64,000 nt of DNA from Treponema peruense (GTDB lineage Bacteria > Spirochaetota > Spirochaetia > Treponematales > Treponemataceae). Below are positions 53,565-62,072 of this stretch, piece after piece; within the stretch, counting starts at the first letter, position 1; each line of letters starts with the position of its first letter. The notes under the pieces were generated by a model, which was given only the letters and a program-made list of their open reading frames with translations, did no database searches and was not told the DNA's origin. A program made the translations under genes and the position numbers. The stretch covers positions 310,001 to 374,000 of the forward strand of contig NZ_CP064936.1 of the NCBI RefSeq assembly GCF_016117655.1, written 5' to 3'.

Positions 53565-54334
53565 ATGTTGTTGCCCCGCTTCGTGAGATTCAGGAAGTAA
53601 AAAATGCTATCAAGGCTTATGAACTTTATTCAAAGCTCAACCCTTATTCAGTTGAAGATTTGCTCAAAGCCCACGGAGTTTTAATGGCGGCCTTGACTGA
53701 TGATGCAGGGCATTTCAGACATGGCGGAGTCGGTGTCTTTAGTAAACAGGGTTGTGTCCACATGGCTCCTCCGGCAGAACGTGTTCCGACTTTGATAGCA
53801 GATTTGTTTGAATGGCTTAAGAATGCGCCTGACCATCTTTTGATTAAAAGCTGTGTTTTCCATTACGAGTTTGAATTCATTCATCCCTTTAGTGACGGTA
53901 ACGGCAGAACAGGCAGGCTCTGGCAGTCTTTGATATTGGGAAAACTGAACCCTTGTTTTGAGCATCTTCCGGTAGAAAATATGGTTTACGAAAATCAGGA
54001 AGAATACTACGAGGCAATCAACAAGAGTACAGAAAATGCAGATTGCGGTGTATTCATTGATTTTATGCTTCAGGAAATCCTTTTTGCCCTTAAAAAGCAC
54101 AGAGGCGACCCAATAAATCATCAAAATGACCCGATAAATGACCTTTTAAATGACCCTATAAATCTTTTGGTTGACCTTATAAAAAAGTCACCGGAAAAGA
54201 CCTATTCAGAATACGCGATGCAGCTTGGAAAATCAGAAGCTACTGTAAAACGTCTGATTGGAGAACTGAAAAAACAGGGAAAGATTGAACGAATGGGCGC
54301 AAAGAAGAACGGTTGGTGGAAGGTAAATGAATAA
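53565..54334 (+). pseudogene. Fic-domain protein, 5' truncated
   Basis: The conserved part starts at VVAPLREIQEVKNA, which lies about 85 residues into intact homologues. The active-site loop HPFSDGNGRTGR is perfect (HPFx2GNGRx2R), and the C-terminus has a winged-helix part (SEATVKRLIGELKKQGKIERMG) after an unusual DPIN/DPIN repeat. The missing N-terminus normally carries the inhibitory helix. The frame could start at ATG 53552 by chance (no ribosome site), so a short deregulated AMPylator is conceivable. Confidence 0.7.
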
Positions 54335-54490
54335 GGAAGTCCACTATTTTCCCGGGGAAATCTGTTTACAATTTCTTAGAGTCATTTGGATTAAAAACTC
54401 CTACGCGGCTTTTGCCAAATCTTCAAATTGCTGCTTAGTATTTTACATAAATTACATTTTTCTAGGGGAAAGTTTTAAAAACAGTCTTTT

Positions 54491-55787
54491 TTATGATAGC
54501 GCTTTTCCGATTGCATAAAGCGGAATATTTTTCATCCATGATTCTTCCCGGTAGTCTGCTGTTGAAGTTCTGATTGCTACTGTTGGTTTAAATTTTTCGC
54601 AGTAGTTTTTAAAACTTTTTGCACGGAGATTTTCCTGTGCTTTGACTTCAATTGGAACTGGACCATTTTCGCTGTCAAGAAGAAAATCCAGCTCAAATGT
54701 AGAATCGTCGTTTGAATAATAAAAAACTGAATTATTTGAATTTGCTTTTATTTCCTGAAGCACATAGTTTTCTGTAAGAGCACCTTTAAACTCTACAAAG
54801 GCTTTGTCGCCGTCAATAATAGTTTGAGAATTTAAATTGCACATTGCAGAAACTAATCCAACATCAAGCAAAAACAATTTGAACGCTTCAATTTCTTCAT
54901 ACGCTTTAAGTGGAACACCAGGTTTTGATACTCTGTTTACTTTGTGAACCAAACCTGCATTACAAAGCCATTGAATGGCAAGTTCAAAATCTTTCATTCG
55001 GGAACCTTTTTTTATTTGACCAAAAAAATATTTTTTATTTTCTTTGGAAAGTTGAGCCGGAATAGAATTCCATACCTGTTCAATTCTTGTTTGAAACTCT
55101 TCTTTGGAATGTTTCCCAAAATCCATTCGATACTGGTCCAATATAGTATTCTGAAGTTTGCGAACCTGAATATAATCTTTAGTTTCAAAAAACAATGAAA
55201 CAACTTCAGGCATTCCTCCAACGTAAAAATAATTCTTTAACCAGTGTAGGTATTTGTCTTTAAAATCCACCATATAATTAAACTGTTTTTTTTCAAGAAT
55301 AGAAGCCAGTGTTTCTTCTCCGGCAGCCAAAAGAAATTCTTCAAAAGAAAGCGGATACAGATTTAGCTCATCAACTTTTCCAACTGGAAACGAAATATTC
55401 TGATGAATACTCACTCCTAAAAGAGAACCTGCAGCTATAACATAATATTCAGGAGCATCTTCACAAAAATATTTTAATGATTCAATAGCTTTTGGACATT
55501 CCTGAATTTCATCAAGAATAATAAGTGTATCGCCTGGAGTAACAGAAATTTTTGTTTCTGCATTTATATTCAGAAGGATTCGTTCAATATCGTAGTCAGT
55601 TTCAAAAACATTTTTCATCCGGTTGTTGTTAAAGAAAGTTACATATGCTGTTTTTTTTAAACTCTTTTTTTCCAAATTCTTTCATAAGCCAAGTTTTACC
55701 AACCTGGCGAGCTCCCATAAGCATTAAAGGTTTTCTGTGAGTTTTGTTTTTCCATTCAATCAGATCTGAAATCAGTTTTCTTTGCAT
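54491..55787 (-). pseudogene. DUF4143 AAA ATPase, frameshifted in A8
   Basis: Start ATG 55787: MQRKLISDLIEWKNKT, Walker A MGARQVGKTWLM. An eight-base T run on the plus strand (55651-55658) puts the 5' part out of frame; removing one base joins it to the long part with TLIILDEIQECPKAIESLKYF (Walker B), AAGSLLGVSIH and the DUF4143/PD-(D/E)XK-like end (FELDFLLDSENGPVPIEVKAQ). Otherwise undamaged, so it may be a switched gene or a base-call error. Confidence 0.75.
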
Positions 55788-55913
55788 ACAAATAGATTAC
55801 ATTTTTCTTGAGTTTATTTTGTATTTTTTAACATTTTTCTTAAGTTGAGCAAGCCATATTGCACCAATCAATAAAACATTGGTAATTACTCTTACTTTTT
55901 TCCAAATTTATTT

Positions 55914-55919
55914 TACAAT
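55914..55919 (+). promoter_or_regulatory. -10 box of a leaderless promoter
   Basis: TACAAT directly followed by ATGGGT and then ATG 55926; the expected start of transcription is the second ATG, just as for purL. Confidence 0.5.
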
Positions 55920-55925
55920 ATGGGT

Positions 55926-56384
55926 ATGACATCAATTAAAGAATTTATTAACTTTTACGGCCTTGCATTTATGCTTGTAATAATGATTCCAAATATTATT
56001 TTTGCAGTAAAAAATAAAGACGGTTTTGAAAATCTCTGGAAAAATAAATTTGTAGAATTATTTGAACAAATTGGAAGATTCTGCTGTTTTGCTTTTATGG
56101 TTGTAATAATTCCGGGAATGGGATTTTGTTTTTACTCAAAACCAGAATTTATTTTGTATTTGATAATTGATACAGTTTTATTAACTGCGTACGTTTTAAT
56201 CTGGATTCTTTATTTTAAAACGAACAGTGTTTTCAAATCCCTTGCGCTTTCAATAATTCCGTCGGTAATATTTTTGGCAAGCGGAATTTTAACACGCTAC
56301 ATTCCTCTTATTTCGTCTGCCGTAATTTTTGCACCGTGCCATATTCTAATCAGTTATAAAAATGCAGAGAAATTCTTAACATAA
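55926..56384 (+). CDS. Small integral membrane protein
   Basis: 152 aa from ATG 55926 (ATG 55920 abuts the -10 box). Four membrane helices (about 10-25, 45-65, 72-95, 103-120) and a short tail. No named family; related fragments lie at 47167 and 57455, so it is a locally duplicated family. Confidence 0.65.
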   Translation: MTSIKEFINFYGLAFMLVIMIPNIIFAVKNKDGFENLWKNKFVELFEQIGRFCCFAFMVVIIPGMGFCFYSKPEFILYLIIDTVLLTAYVLIWILYFKTNSVFKSLALSIIPSVIFLASGILTRYIPLISSAVIFAPCHILISYKNAEKFLT

Positions 56385-56393
56385 GCCGATTTT

Positions 56394-56705
56394 TCAGCAG
56401 TCCCATAAAAAATTCTTTAAATTAACATGATTATCATCTTTAAACCCGACGCCTTCATTTTCAAGAAGAAAACGCTGTTCTTTCCAGCCGGGAACGAGGC
56501 GTCCTGAGTGATTTACAACACGGTGACAGGGATAGTTCCCGTAAAATTCAGACATGGAAAGAACTTTTCCCACTAACCGCGAATTTTTATCTCTGCCGAT
56601 TAGACGAGCAATCTGTCCATAAGTTGCAACTTTTCCTTCAGGGATTTCTTCTACAACAGATAGAATTTCGTAAATCAAGTCTTCGTTAAGAATATGTTTT
56701 TTCAT
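56394..56705 (-). CDS. MGMT-family alkyltransferase-like protein (103 aa)
   Basis: The DNA-binding domain of O6-alkylguanine-DNA alkyltransferase only: VEEIPEGKVATYGQIARLIG, then YPCHRVVNHSGRL with the active-site Cys kept. Short forms with PCHR may be true alkyl acceptors; most stand-alone ATL proteins have Trp there. Translationally coupled (4-bp overlap) to the full Ogt-like gene upstream. Confidence 0.82.
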   Translation of the reverse strand: MKKHILNEDLIYEILSVVEEIPEGKVATYGQIARLIGRDKNSRLVGKVLSMSEFYGNYPCHRVVNHSGRLVPGWKEQRFLLENEGVGFKDDNHVNLKNFLWDC

Positions 56706-57235
56706 GGCGTTGTACTGTGTTTAGGAATATAAAAACTATTTTTGAATGCGCCTTCCAATTTCAGAAGCGATATTTTTTTGTCAATTCCGCCGGCATAACC
56801 TGTTAAACTGCCGTTTGTTCCGACTACACGATGGCACGGAATTATAAGCGAAATGGAATTATGTCCGACAGCTCCTCCGACTGCCTGGGACGACATTTTT
56901 TTAAGTCCGCGCTCTTTTGCAATTATGTCTGCAATTTGTCCGTAAGTCATTGTTTTTCCATACGGAATTGTGCGAAGAATTTTCCAAACATCTTTTTGGA
57001 ATTCTGTTCCAATTATATGAAGCGGCGGAATAAAATCAGGTTCTTTTCTGGAAAAATAAATATCAAGCCAGCGTTTTGTTTCCTTTAAAACAGAAATTTC
57101 TTTTTCTTCATGATTTGAATCAAGTTTCCATGCAAAATATTTTTGATCTTCAAACCAAAGTCCTGTGATTCCGATTTCATCAGCGGCAAGAAGAATTTTT
57201 CCCAAAGGCGATTGATATGTTGTTGTGTACTGCAT
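56702..57235 (-). CDS. ogt: Methylated-DNA--protein-cysteine methyltransferase
   Basis: 177 aa with AAGGA before ATG 57235. N-terminal ribonuclease-like domain (SPLGKILLAADEIGITGLWF) and DNA-binding domain (LRTIPYGKTMTYGQIADIIA, VGGAVGHNSISLIIPCHRVV, GYAGGIDKKISLLKLE). It removes O6-alkyl groups from guanine by a one-time transfer to the PCHR Cys. Two-gene repair operon with the short form. Confidence 0.9.
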   Translation of the reverse strand: MQYTTTYQSPLGKILLAADEIGITGLWFEDQKYFAWKLDSNHEEKEISVLKETKRWLDIYFSRKEPDFIPPLHIIGTEFQKDVWKILRTIPYGKTMTYGQIADIIAKERGLKKMSSQAVGGAVGHNSISLIIPCHRVVGTNGSLTGYAGGIDKKISLLKLEGAFKNSFYIPKHSTTP

Positions 57236-57454
57236 ATTTTATTCCTTAAAAAATTGTTTGAATCGGCCGGGTGCATTCGCTTTTTCTGAATTTCGCGAAG
57301 AATTGCAAGGTTTCCAAAACTAAATATTTTTGGTCGTTCTGTTCCATATTGGCTGGTGTGCTTTTTTAGAAATCTACTGACCGAGAATATTATATATAAT
57401 AGAAGAAAAAAAGATTTTTGTTAATCGGACGGTCTACATATCCTTTTTCCGCTT

Positions 57455-57516
57455 TTACATCGGCCATAATTTTTGTACCGTACCATATTTTAATCAGTTA
57501 TAAAAATGCAAAATAA
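57455..57516 (+). pseudogene. 3' fragment of the small membrane protein gene
   Basis: Encodes HILISYKNAK with upstream residues matching the end of the protein at 55926-56384. The remaining gap 57236-57454 holds no gene I can support. Confidence 0.55.
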
Positions 57517-57591
57517 ATTAATCAGAAAGCTGCAACATACTCGGAGAAAAATGGAACTGCAGGGAATTAGAAATATTGTTGAATAAGTAAA

Positions 57592-57623
57592 TTTCCCTTA
57601 AGGTTAATGGGCCTTGAGGGAAA
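57592..57623. terminator. Terminator-like hairpin
   Basis: TTTCCCTTAAGG pairs with CCTTGAGGGAAA (one G-T pair) around an 8-base loop; short T-rich sequence follows on either side. It would end the response-regulator remnant on the minus strand. Confidence 0.5.
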
Positions 57624-57643
57624 ATTTTCCGTTCAAATTTTTC

Positions 57644-57986
57644 TTAAATTCCCAGCGCTTTTGCAACATTTTCAAGGGTGCGTGTATCGTGAATGTTCAG
57701 CTTTTGGTAAATTGATGTGCGCTGATTGTCTACGGTTGCCTTTGCCAAGATTAGCCGCTGCTTCTTTTGTATTCATTCCGCGTGTAAATAAAGAAAAAAC
57801 TTCCTGCTCTTTGCGGCTCAAAGTTGAATACAATTCAAAAATATTTTCGTTACACGCCTGCTGGATTTTTAACGGCTCTGAATGCATTGACAGAACAAGT
57901 GTTTTAATTTCAGGTTGAATTTTTCGGATTTTATTCAAGATTTCAAGTCCGCTTTCATTTACAGCATCCAGATCTAAAAGAAGCAT
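57644..57986 (-). pseudogene. NarL-type response regulator remnant
   Basis: It starts at the phospho-acceptor part of the receiver (MLLLDLDAVNESGLEIL) and so lacks the first 50 residues. It then has a LuxR-type HTH (LSRKEQEVFSLFTRGMNTKEAA) with a one-base insertion near 57750. In the corrected frame it ends KLNIHDTRTLENVAKALGI at 57644. Not functional as a whole. Confidence 0.65.
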
Positions 57987-57991
57987 TTATA

Positions 57992-58245
57992 CCTCCGATA
58001 TTTTTTTTAGTAAAAGAAGCATTCCATATATTAGAATCTGGAAAATAAGCAGTTATAATATGTGCAAAACCATCATTATAACTTGCAACAACATGAAGAA
58101 AATTTTCGTTCTTCACATCGAAGAGTCATATGCTTTGTAATTAATAAATGGTGATTTTTACAAGCATAACGTAAATCTTCTATATTGAATGTTTTTAAAT
58201 CTTTTAAAAATCCATATTGTCCTACAATAAAAAGTTTTGAAGATT
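57992..58245 (-). pseudogene. DUF4258-type toxin-like remnant
   Basis: Two frames join to FLKDLKTFNIEDLRYACKNH, LRCEERK, then VVASYNDGFAHIITAYFPD. This fits the small DUF4258/BrnT-like fold with 'R..ER.I..' and '..IIT.Y.P'. A frameshift lies near 58120. No start is certain. The rest of the gap to 58358 has no gene. Confidence 0.45.
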
Positions 58246-58358
58246 AGTTCAAACTTAATTCATTTATTTATATTTATTTTACGCCCACATCATTTCGCCG
58301 TCTTGAAGTGCGACACCATAAAAAAAAGGGAAAATTACCCTAAAAAAAGCTAAGTCAG

Positions 58359-58445
58359 TTACTCAAAAATCAAAAAAAATTAAAAATGAGTAGCAGAAAC
58401 GTAGATGTATTACTCAAATTTAAAAATATTGACATTTTGAGTAAT
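58359..58445. promoter_or_regulatory. Operator-like repeats before a DUF4143 ATPase
   Basis: TTACTCAAA occurs at 58359-58367 and within 58409-58418 (ATTACTCAAA), and as its exact reverse complement TTTGAGTAAT at 58436-58445. The two last form a 10-bp inverted repeat 17 bp apart. If translation starts at 58464 these lie in the leader/promoter. Confidence 0.45.
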
Positions 58446-58463
58446 AGAAATTCCACTTATTTT

Positions 58464-59678
58464 ATGGAACTTTTACAAAGAAATGACTATTTACAGAAAC
58501 TTAAAGACACAATTGGAACACCAGATATAAAAGTAATTACTGGAATACGGCGCGCAGGAAAATCAAAGCTGCTCGTACTTTTTGAAGACTATCTTCGCAC
58601 ACAAAATAACACAAACATAATTCATATTGATTTTAACCTTACAGATTTTGAAAACCTTGCAGAATACCATGCTCTGGAACTTTACATTAAAGAACGCAAA
58701 TCTGACAACAAACAAAATTTTGTTCTTATTGATGAGATTCAAATGTGCAGTGGTTTTGAAAAAGCCGTGAACAGTCTGCATGCAAGCGATTTGTATCAAA
58801 TTTACATTACAGGAAGTAACGCTTTTTTACTTTCCAGCGACTTGGCAACATTGTTTACCGGACGCACTTTTGAAATACATGTGTTTCCGTTTTCTCTTTC
58901 TGAATATATGCAGTTTTTTAAAATGAAAGATTCATATTCAGAATTGGATAGTTATATAAAAGAGGGTGGAATGCCCGGTTCATATTTGTATAAAAGCATA
59001 GAAGACAAATACCGTTATATTTCAAAAGATGTTTTTAATGCCCTTGTAGTACGGTATATTTTAGGTAAACGGAAAATTAAAAACACCGTACTTTTAGACA
59101 GACTTGTAGATTTTTTGATGGATAATATTTCAAATATCACATCTATAAGAAATATAGCATCGTGCCTTGAAACCACAAAAATGACTGCAAATTCAAAAAC
59201 AATCGGATCATATATCGATTACTTGTGTGCATCTTTTGCTTTTTATAAAATCCGCCGTTACGACATACGTGGAAAACGCTATCTTTCATCAGAAGACAAA
59301 TATTACTTGGCAGACCATTCTTTTAAGTATGCACGACTCGGAACAAAAAACATGGATTGGGGGCGGATGCTTGAAAATATTGTAGCAATTGAACTTATGC
59401 GGCGCGGTTATGAACTTTATGTTGGTAAACTTTATCAAAAAGAAATTGATTTTGTTGCAATAAAGCAGAATGAAAAATTGTATATTCAGGTAAGCGACTA
59501 CATTGGTGATGGACAGACTTTTGAACGCGAAATAAATCCGTTGCTTGCAATCAAAGATGCATATCCAAAAATTCTTCTGTCACGCACACGCCAAAGTGAA
59601 TACTTATATGAAGGAATTCGGGTGATTGATATTTCAACATGGCTGACCTCAATAAATAATTCCCAAGAGCAATTATGA
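58464..59678 (+). CDS. DUF4143 AAA ATPase
   Basis: 404 aa from ATG 58464 (MELLQRNDYLQKL), a usual start of this family; ATG 58386 would add 26 residues encoded across the inverted repeat. Walker A GIRRAGKSKLL, Walker B FVLIDEIQMCSGFEKAVNSL, sensor YITGSNAFLLS, then DUF4143 with FSLSEYMQFF and a nuclease-like end (KLYQKEIDFVAIKQNEKLYIQVSDY). Related to the frameshifted gene at 54491. Role unknown; the family is often linked to toxin-antitoxin or defence loci. Confidence 0.82.
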   Translation: MELLQRNDYLQKLKDTIGTPDIKVITGIRRAGKSKLLVLFEDYLRTQNNTNIIHIDFNLTDFENLAEYHALELYIKERKSDNKQNFVLIDEIQMCSGFEKAVNSLHASDLYQIYITGSNAFLLSSDLATLFTGRTFEIHVFPFSLSEYMQFFKMKDSYSELDSYIKEGGMPGSYLYKSIEDKYRYISKDVFNALVVRYILGKRKIKNTVLLDRLVDFLMDNISNITSIRNIASCLETTKMTANSKTIGSYIDYLCASFAFYKIRRYDIRGKRYLSSEDKYYLADHSFKYARLGTKNMDWGRMLENIVAIELMRRGYELYVGKLYQKEIDFVAIKQNEKLYIQVSDYIGDGQTFEREINPLLAIKDAYPKILLSRTRQSEYLYEGIRVIDISTWLTSINNSQEQL

Positions 59679-60320
59679 CGACTAATAAAACAAACACTTT
59701 TGGCACTTTAAAAAAATATTTTTTTACTCCTCTTGTAATTCTTTTGTCCATCGCACTGAATTTTACCGGTTCAAAAACTGCAAGCCATTTTGCGTTTCCG
59801 TTGTATATGGATTCTGTTGCGACAATCGGTTGTGCAGATTTATGCAGAGTTTGGCCTTCGCTGATTGTTGCAGTTGTATCAATTTTTTTTGCTGAGTCAC
59901 TTTTCTACAACTGCACTTCCGTTTATGCTGTGTCATATTACAACATCAGTTTTTGCAAGCCTTATTTTTGACTGGACAAGAAAAAACAATGAAGGTTGTC
60001 TTATAATTGAATCATTTTTGTGGGCCGAACTTGTAACTGCATTTTCCAATTCTGCACTCGGCGATACTTTTTCCTTGATTTTATTTTACGGGAACACTTC
60101 AATTCCGCAGGTTGATAACGCTGTTCAGGGAATTTTTGTTGCGAAAGAAAGTATTTCTTTTGCAACTTACTGGGGCGGAACTGTTACAAATCTTATTGAT
60201 AAAATTGTCGGTGCATTTTTGGGTTTTGCAATTTATTTTCTATTAAATAGAAGAAAGTTGCGTTTTGCAGATTTTAGCTTAAATAAAAAAATCATCAACA
60301 ATGTATTCAATATAAAATAA
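59675..60320 (+). pseudogene. ECF-transporter-like membrane protein, frameshifted
   Basis: ATG overlaps the stop of the ATPase gene (ATGA). FPLYMDSVATIGCADLCRVWPSLIVAVVS is the usual ECF S-component-like N-terminus. The frame changes between about 59900 and 59930 to PFMLCHITTSVFASLIFDW and continues to 60320 (KIVGAFLGFAIYFLLNRR). In related proteins this domain is often the sensor half of a histidine kinase, absent here. Confidence 0.65.
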
Positions 60321-60408
60321 GTATTTTTACAAGCGTTGCAAAACATGTTCAAATACAATTCAAGTTTTTACTGACAGGTTTGTAATTGTAAATTTATTTT
60401 CGGATCTA

Positions 60409-60903
60409 TTACAAATTGAACATTGTATTTAAAATCTGAATTCCGGATTTTGTTTTAAAAACTTTTTCTTTTATAGATAGAATTGTATCTTTTGACATAT
60501 TATCTTCAAATGCGTTTACTAAAAAATCTGCTTCAACAAGAATTTGATAATCAAGTCCGTCAACAGCATTGTATGTATGATGATGTGCAATTAAAAAACA
60601 AACTCTGTCTACAATTGCTTGGGACAGACTGAAGTTTAATAAAATTTTTTTTGCTTCTCCCGGACCAAGTTCTTCCTGATATTTTCCGCTGCAACTTGAA
60701 TATTTTTTTTCTGCTTCGTGAATTCCAATATCGTGAAGAATCGAAGCAATATCCAAAACAAAAAGTTCTTTCACAGATAATTTTTCCTGCAACCCGATTG
60801 TGTGAGCAAAACTGTATACTTTTATAAAATGTTGAATACGTTTTGCATCTCCTGCATCGTACTGAATCATTTGTAATAATATCTGTTGGATTATGTCGTT
60901 CAT
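60409..60903 (-). CDS. HD-domain phosphohydrolase
   Basis: 164 aa with GGAAG before ATG 60903. AKRIQHFIKVYSFAHTIG (first His), LHDIGIHEA (HD pair), AHHHTYNAVDGLDYQILVEADFLVN (later His and Asp). Metal-dependent nucleotide or phosphate-ester hydrolase; substrate unknown. Confidence 0.85.
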   Translation of the reverse strand: MNDIIQQILLQMIQYDAGDAKRIQHFIKVYSFAHTIGLQEKLSVKELFVLDIASILHDIGIHEAEKKYSSCSGKYQEELGPGEAKKILLNFSLSQAIVDRVCFLIAHHHTYNAVDGLDYQILVEADFLVNAFEDNMSKDTILSIKEKVFKTKSGIQILNTMFNL

Positions 60904-61020
60904 TTTACTTCCTTTTGTTAAAATTATTTTACAGCAAGAGGTTAAAAAAATCTATCATTTAACATGGGATATATACCAATAACTGCTTCCCCTCTGTATT
61001 GTAAAAAAGCAACGTTTTGA

Positions 61021-61026
61021 TATAAT
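61021..61026 (+). promoter_or_regulatory. -10 box of a leaderless promoter
   Basis: TATAAT, six bases, ATG 61033. TTGTAA at 60999-61004 is a possible -35 (16 bp). Confidence 0.55.
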
Positions 61027-61032
61027 AAAGTT

Positions 61033-61653
61033 ATGAAAAAGAAATTTAATTTTGTTCCTTTTATTTTACTTGGAATACTGATTTTAAATTTAGTTTTACA
61101 TTTTATTTTTAAAACTCGCTACAACAGCTTTCGGACAACATTCAATTATATTGTTTATTTTGCTTCAACATTTGTTTCATTTGAATTATTGATTTTTCAT
61201 CTATGCCCGCCTTTTTGCGCTCTGCTTCTTTTTTTAATAACGCGAAACAGAAATTACAAAAAATCAAAATATTTTTGGGGAACAAAATCTGAACAACGCT
61301 TTTACAATTTTATAAAAGTAAAACACTGGAAAAACCATGCTTTAACTTATGACGACAGAATTTTTAGAGGCAAGAATTTTTCAAAAGAAAATTTAATTCT
61401 TTCAATGACTCAATCTGAATTAGTTCATGAAATGATTTTTTTATTCAGTTTTCTTCCAATAACCATGTCTAATTCATTTGGTCATTTTGGGCTTTTACTA
61501 ATTTTATGTTCAATATTCGCACTTTCAAACTTGCCATTTATTTTTATTCAGCGTTACAACAGACCCCGCGTTTTAAAAATGAAAAAAAGCAGAGAATCAA
61601 TCTGCGCGAGTGCTTCTTCTACAGTTCCGTCGAGCTTGAATTCAAAAACATAA
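61033..61653 (+). CDS. Membrane protein, 3' end fused to a gene remnant
   Basis: 206 aa. Two N-terminal membrane helices (about 8-25, 38-70), a basic cytoplasmic part (WGTKSEQRFYNFIKVKHWK) and two more helices (about 132-172). From about residue 188 the frame reads through reverse-strand DNA of an AAA-ATPase_like gene (ESICASASSTV), so the natural C-terminus is lost or replaced. Family unknown. Confidence 0.55.
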   Translation: MKKKFNFVPFILLGILILNLVLHFIFKTRYNSFRTTFNYIVYFASTFVSFELLIFHLCPPFCALLLFLITRNRNYKKSKYFWGTKSEQRFYNFIKVKHWKNHALTYDDRIFRGKNFSKENLILSMTQSELVHEMIFLFSFLPITMSNSFGHFGLLLILCSIFALSNLPFIFIQRYNRPRVLKMKKSRESICASASSTVPSSLNSKT

Positions 61654-61945
61654 ACAGCGCTTTCTGTTTCTACAACCATATCACTTTGGCCCGTCAGCTG
61701 AACATTCTTCTGTTTTTTTTGTAAGAGCTGCACAAGCCTCTTCGTAAGTCATATTGTTGTTGTCTGCAAGTGCCTTAATTTCCGGCTGCATTTGAGAAAA
61801 AAGTTCTTCTTTTGTAATTTCGCAGACAGCCGCGTACTCATCTTTCATTGTAATAACTTTTAAATTATTCAATTCGCTGAAAATACTTAACTGACTGAAC
61901 TTGCTGATTCCTGTCAAAAATACAAAACGCAAAATCAAAAAATAA
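61595..61945 (-). pseudogene. AAA-ATPase_like/PDDEXK remnant with internal deletion
   Basis: Nearly identical to parts of the gene at 40602: the block FVFLTGISKFSQLSIFSE to EEACAALTKK, then directly the nuclease block SDMVVETES with FEFKLDG. The missing middle is cut between two A-rich runs present in the intact gene, a sign of deletion by short homology. Both ends are truncated. Confidence 0.8.
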
Positions 61946-61997
61946 TCTTGCCACACAACAATCAAAGCTTTATAATTATTTTACTTATGGGAGGGTA

Positions 61998-62032
61998 AGA
62001 TAAAAGCGGCACAAATAGTGCAACTTTTATCT
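61998..62032. promoter_or_regulatory. Hairpin upstream of the acyltransferase gene
   Basis: AGATAAAAG (61998-62006) and CTTTTATCT (62024-62032) with an inner GCAC/GTGC pair. No U-run follows; it may be an operator or 5'-UTR structure, 40 bases before ATG 62073. Confidence 0.45.
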
Positions 62033-62072
62033 ACTCAACGTTTGCGGTACAAACTTTTTATGGAAGAAAAAT

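Noticed and set aside
58386-58463. ATG 58386 as start of the DUF4143 ATPase
   Set aside because: The added residues span an inverted repeat and the conserved family start is at 58464; not excluded.
58488-58500. Further copy of the late element (AAATGACTATT) in the ATPase gene
   Set aside because: Imperfect, within coding sequence and not upstream of a gene.
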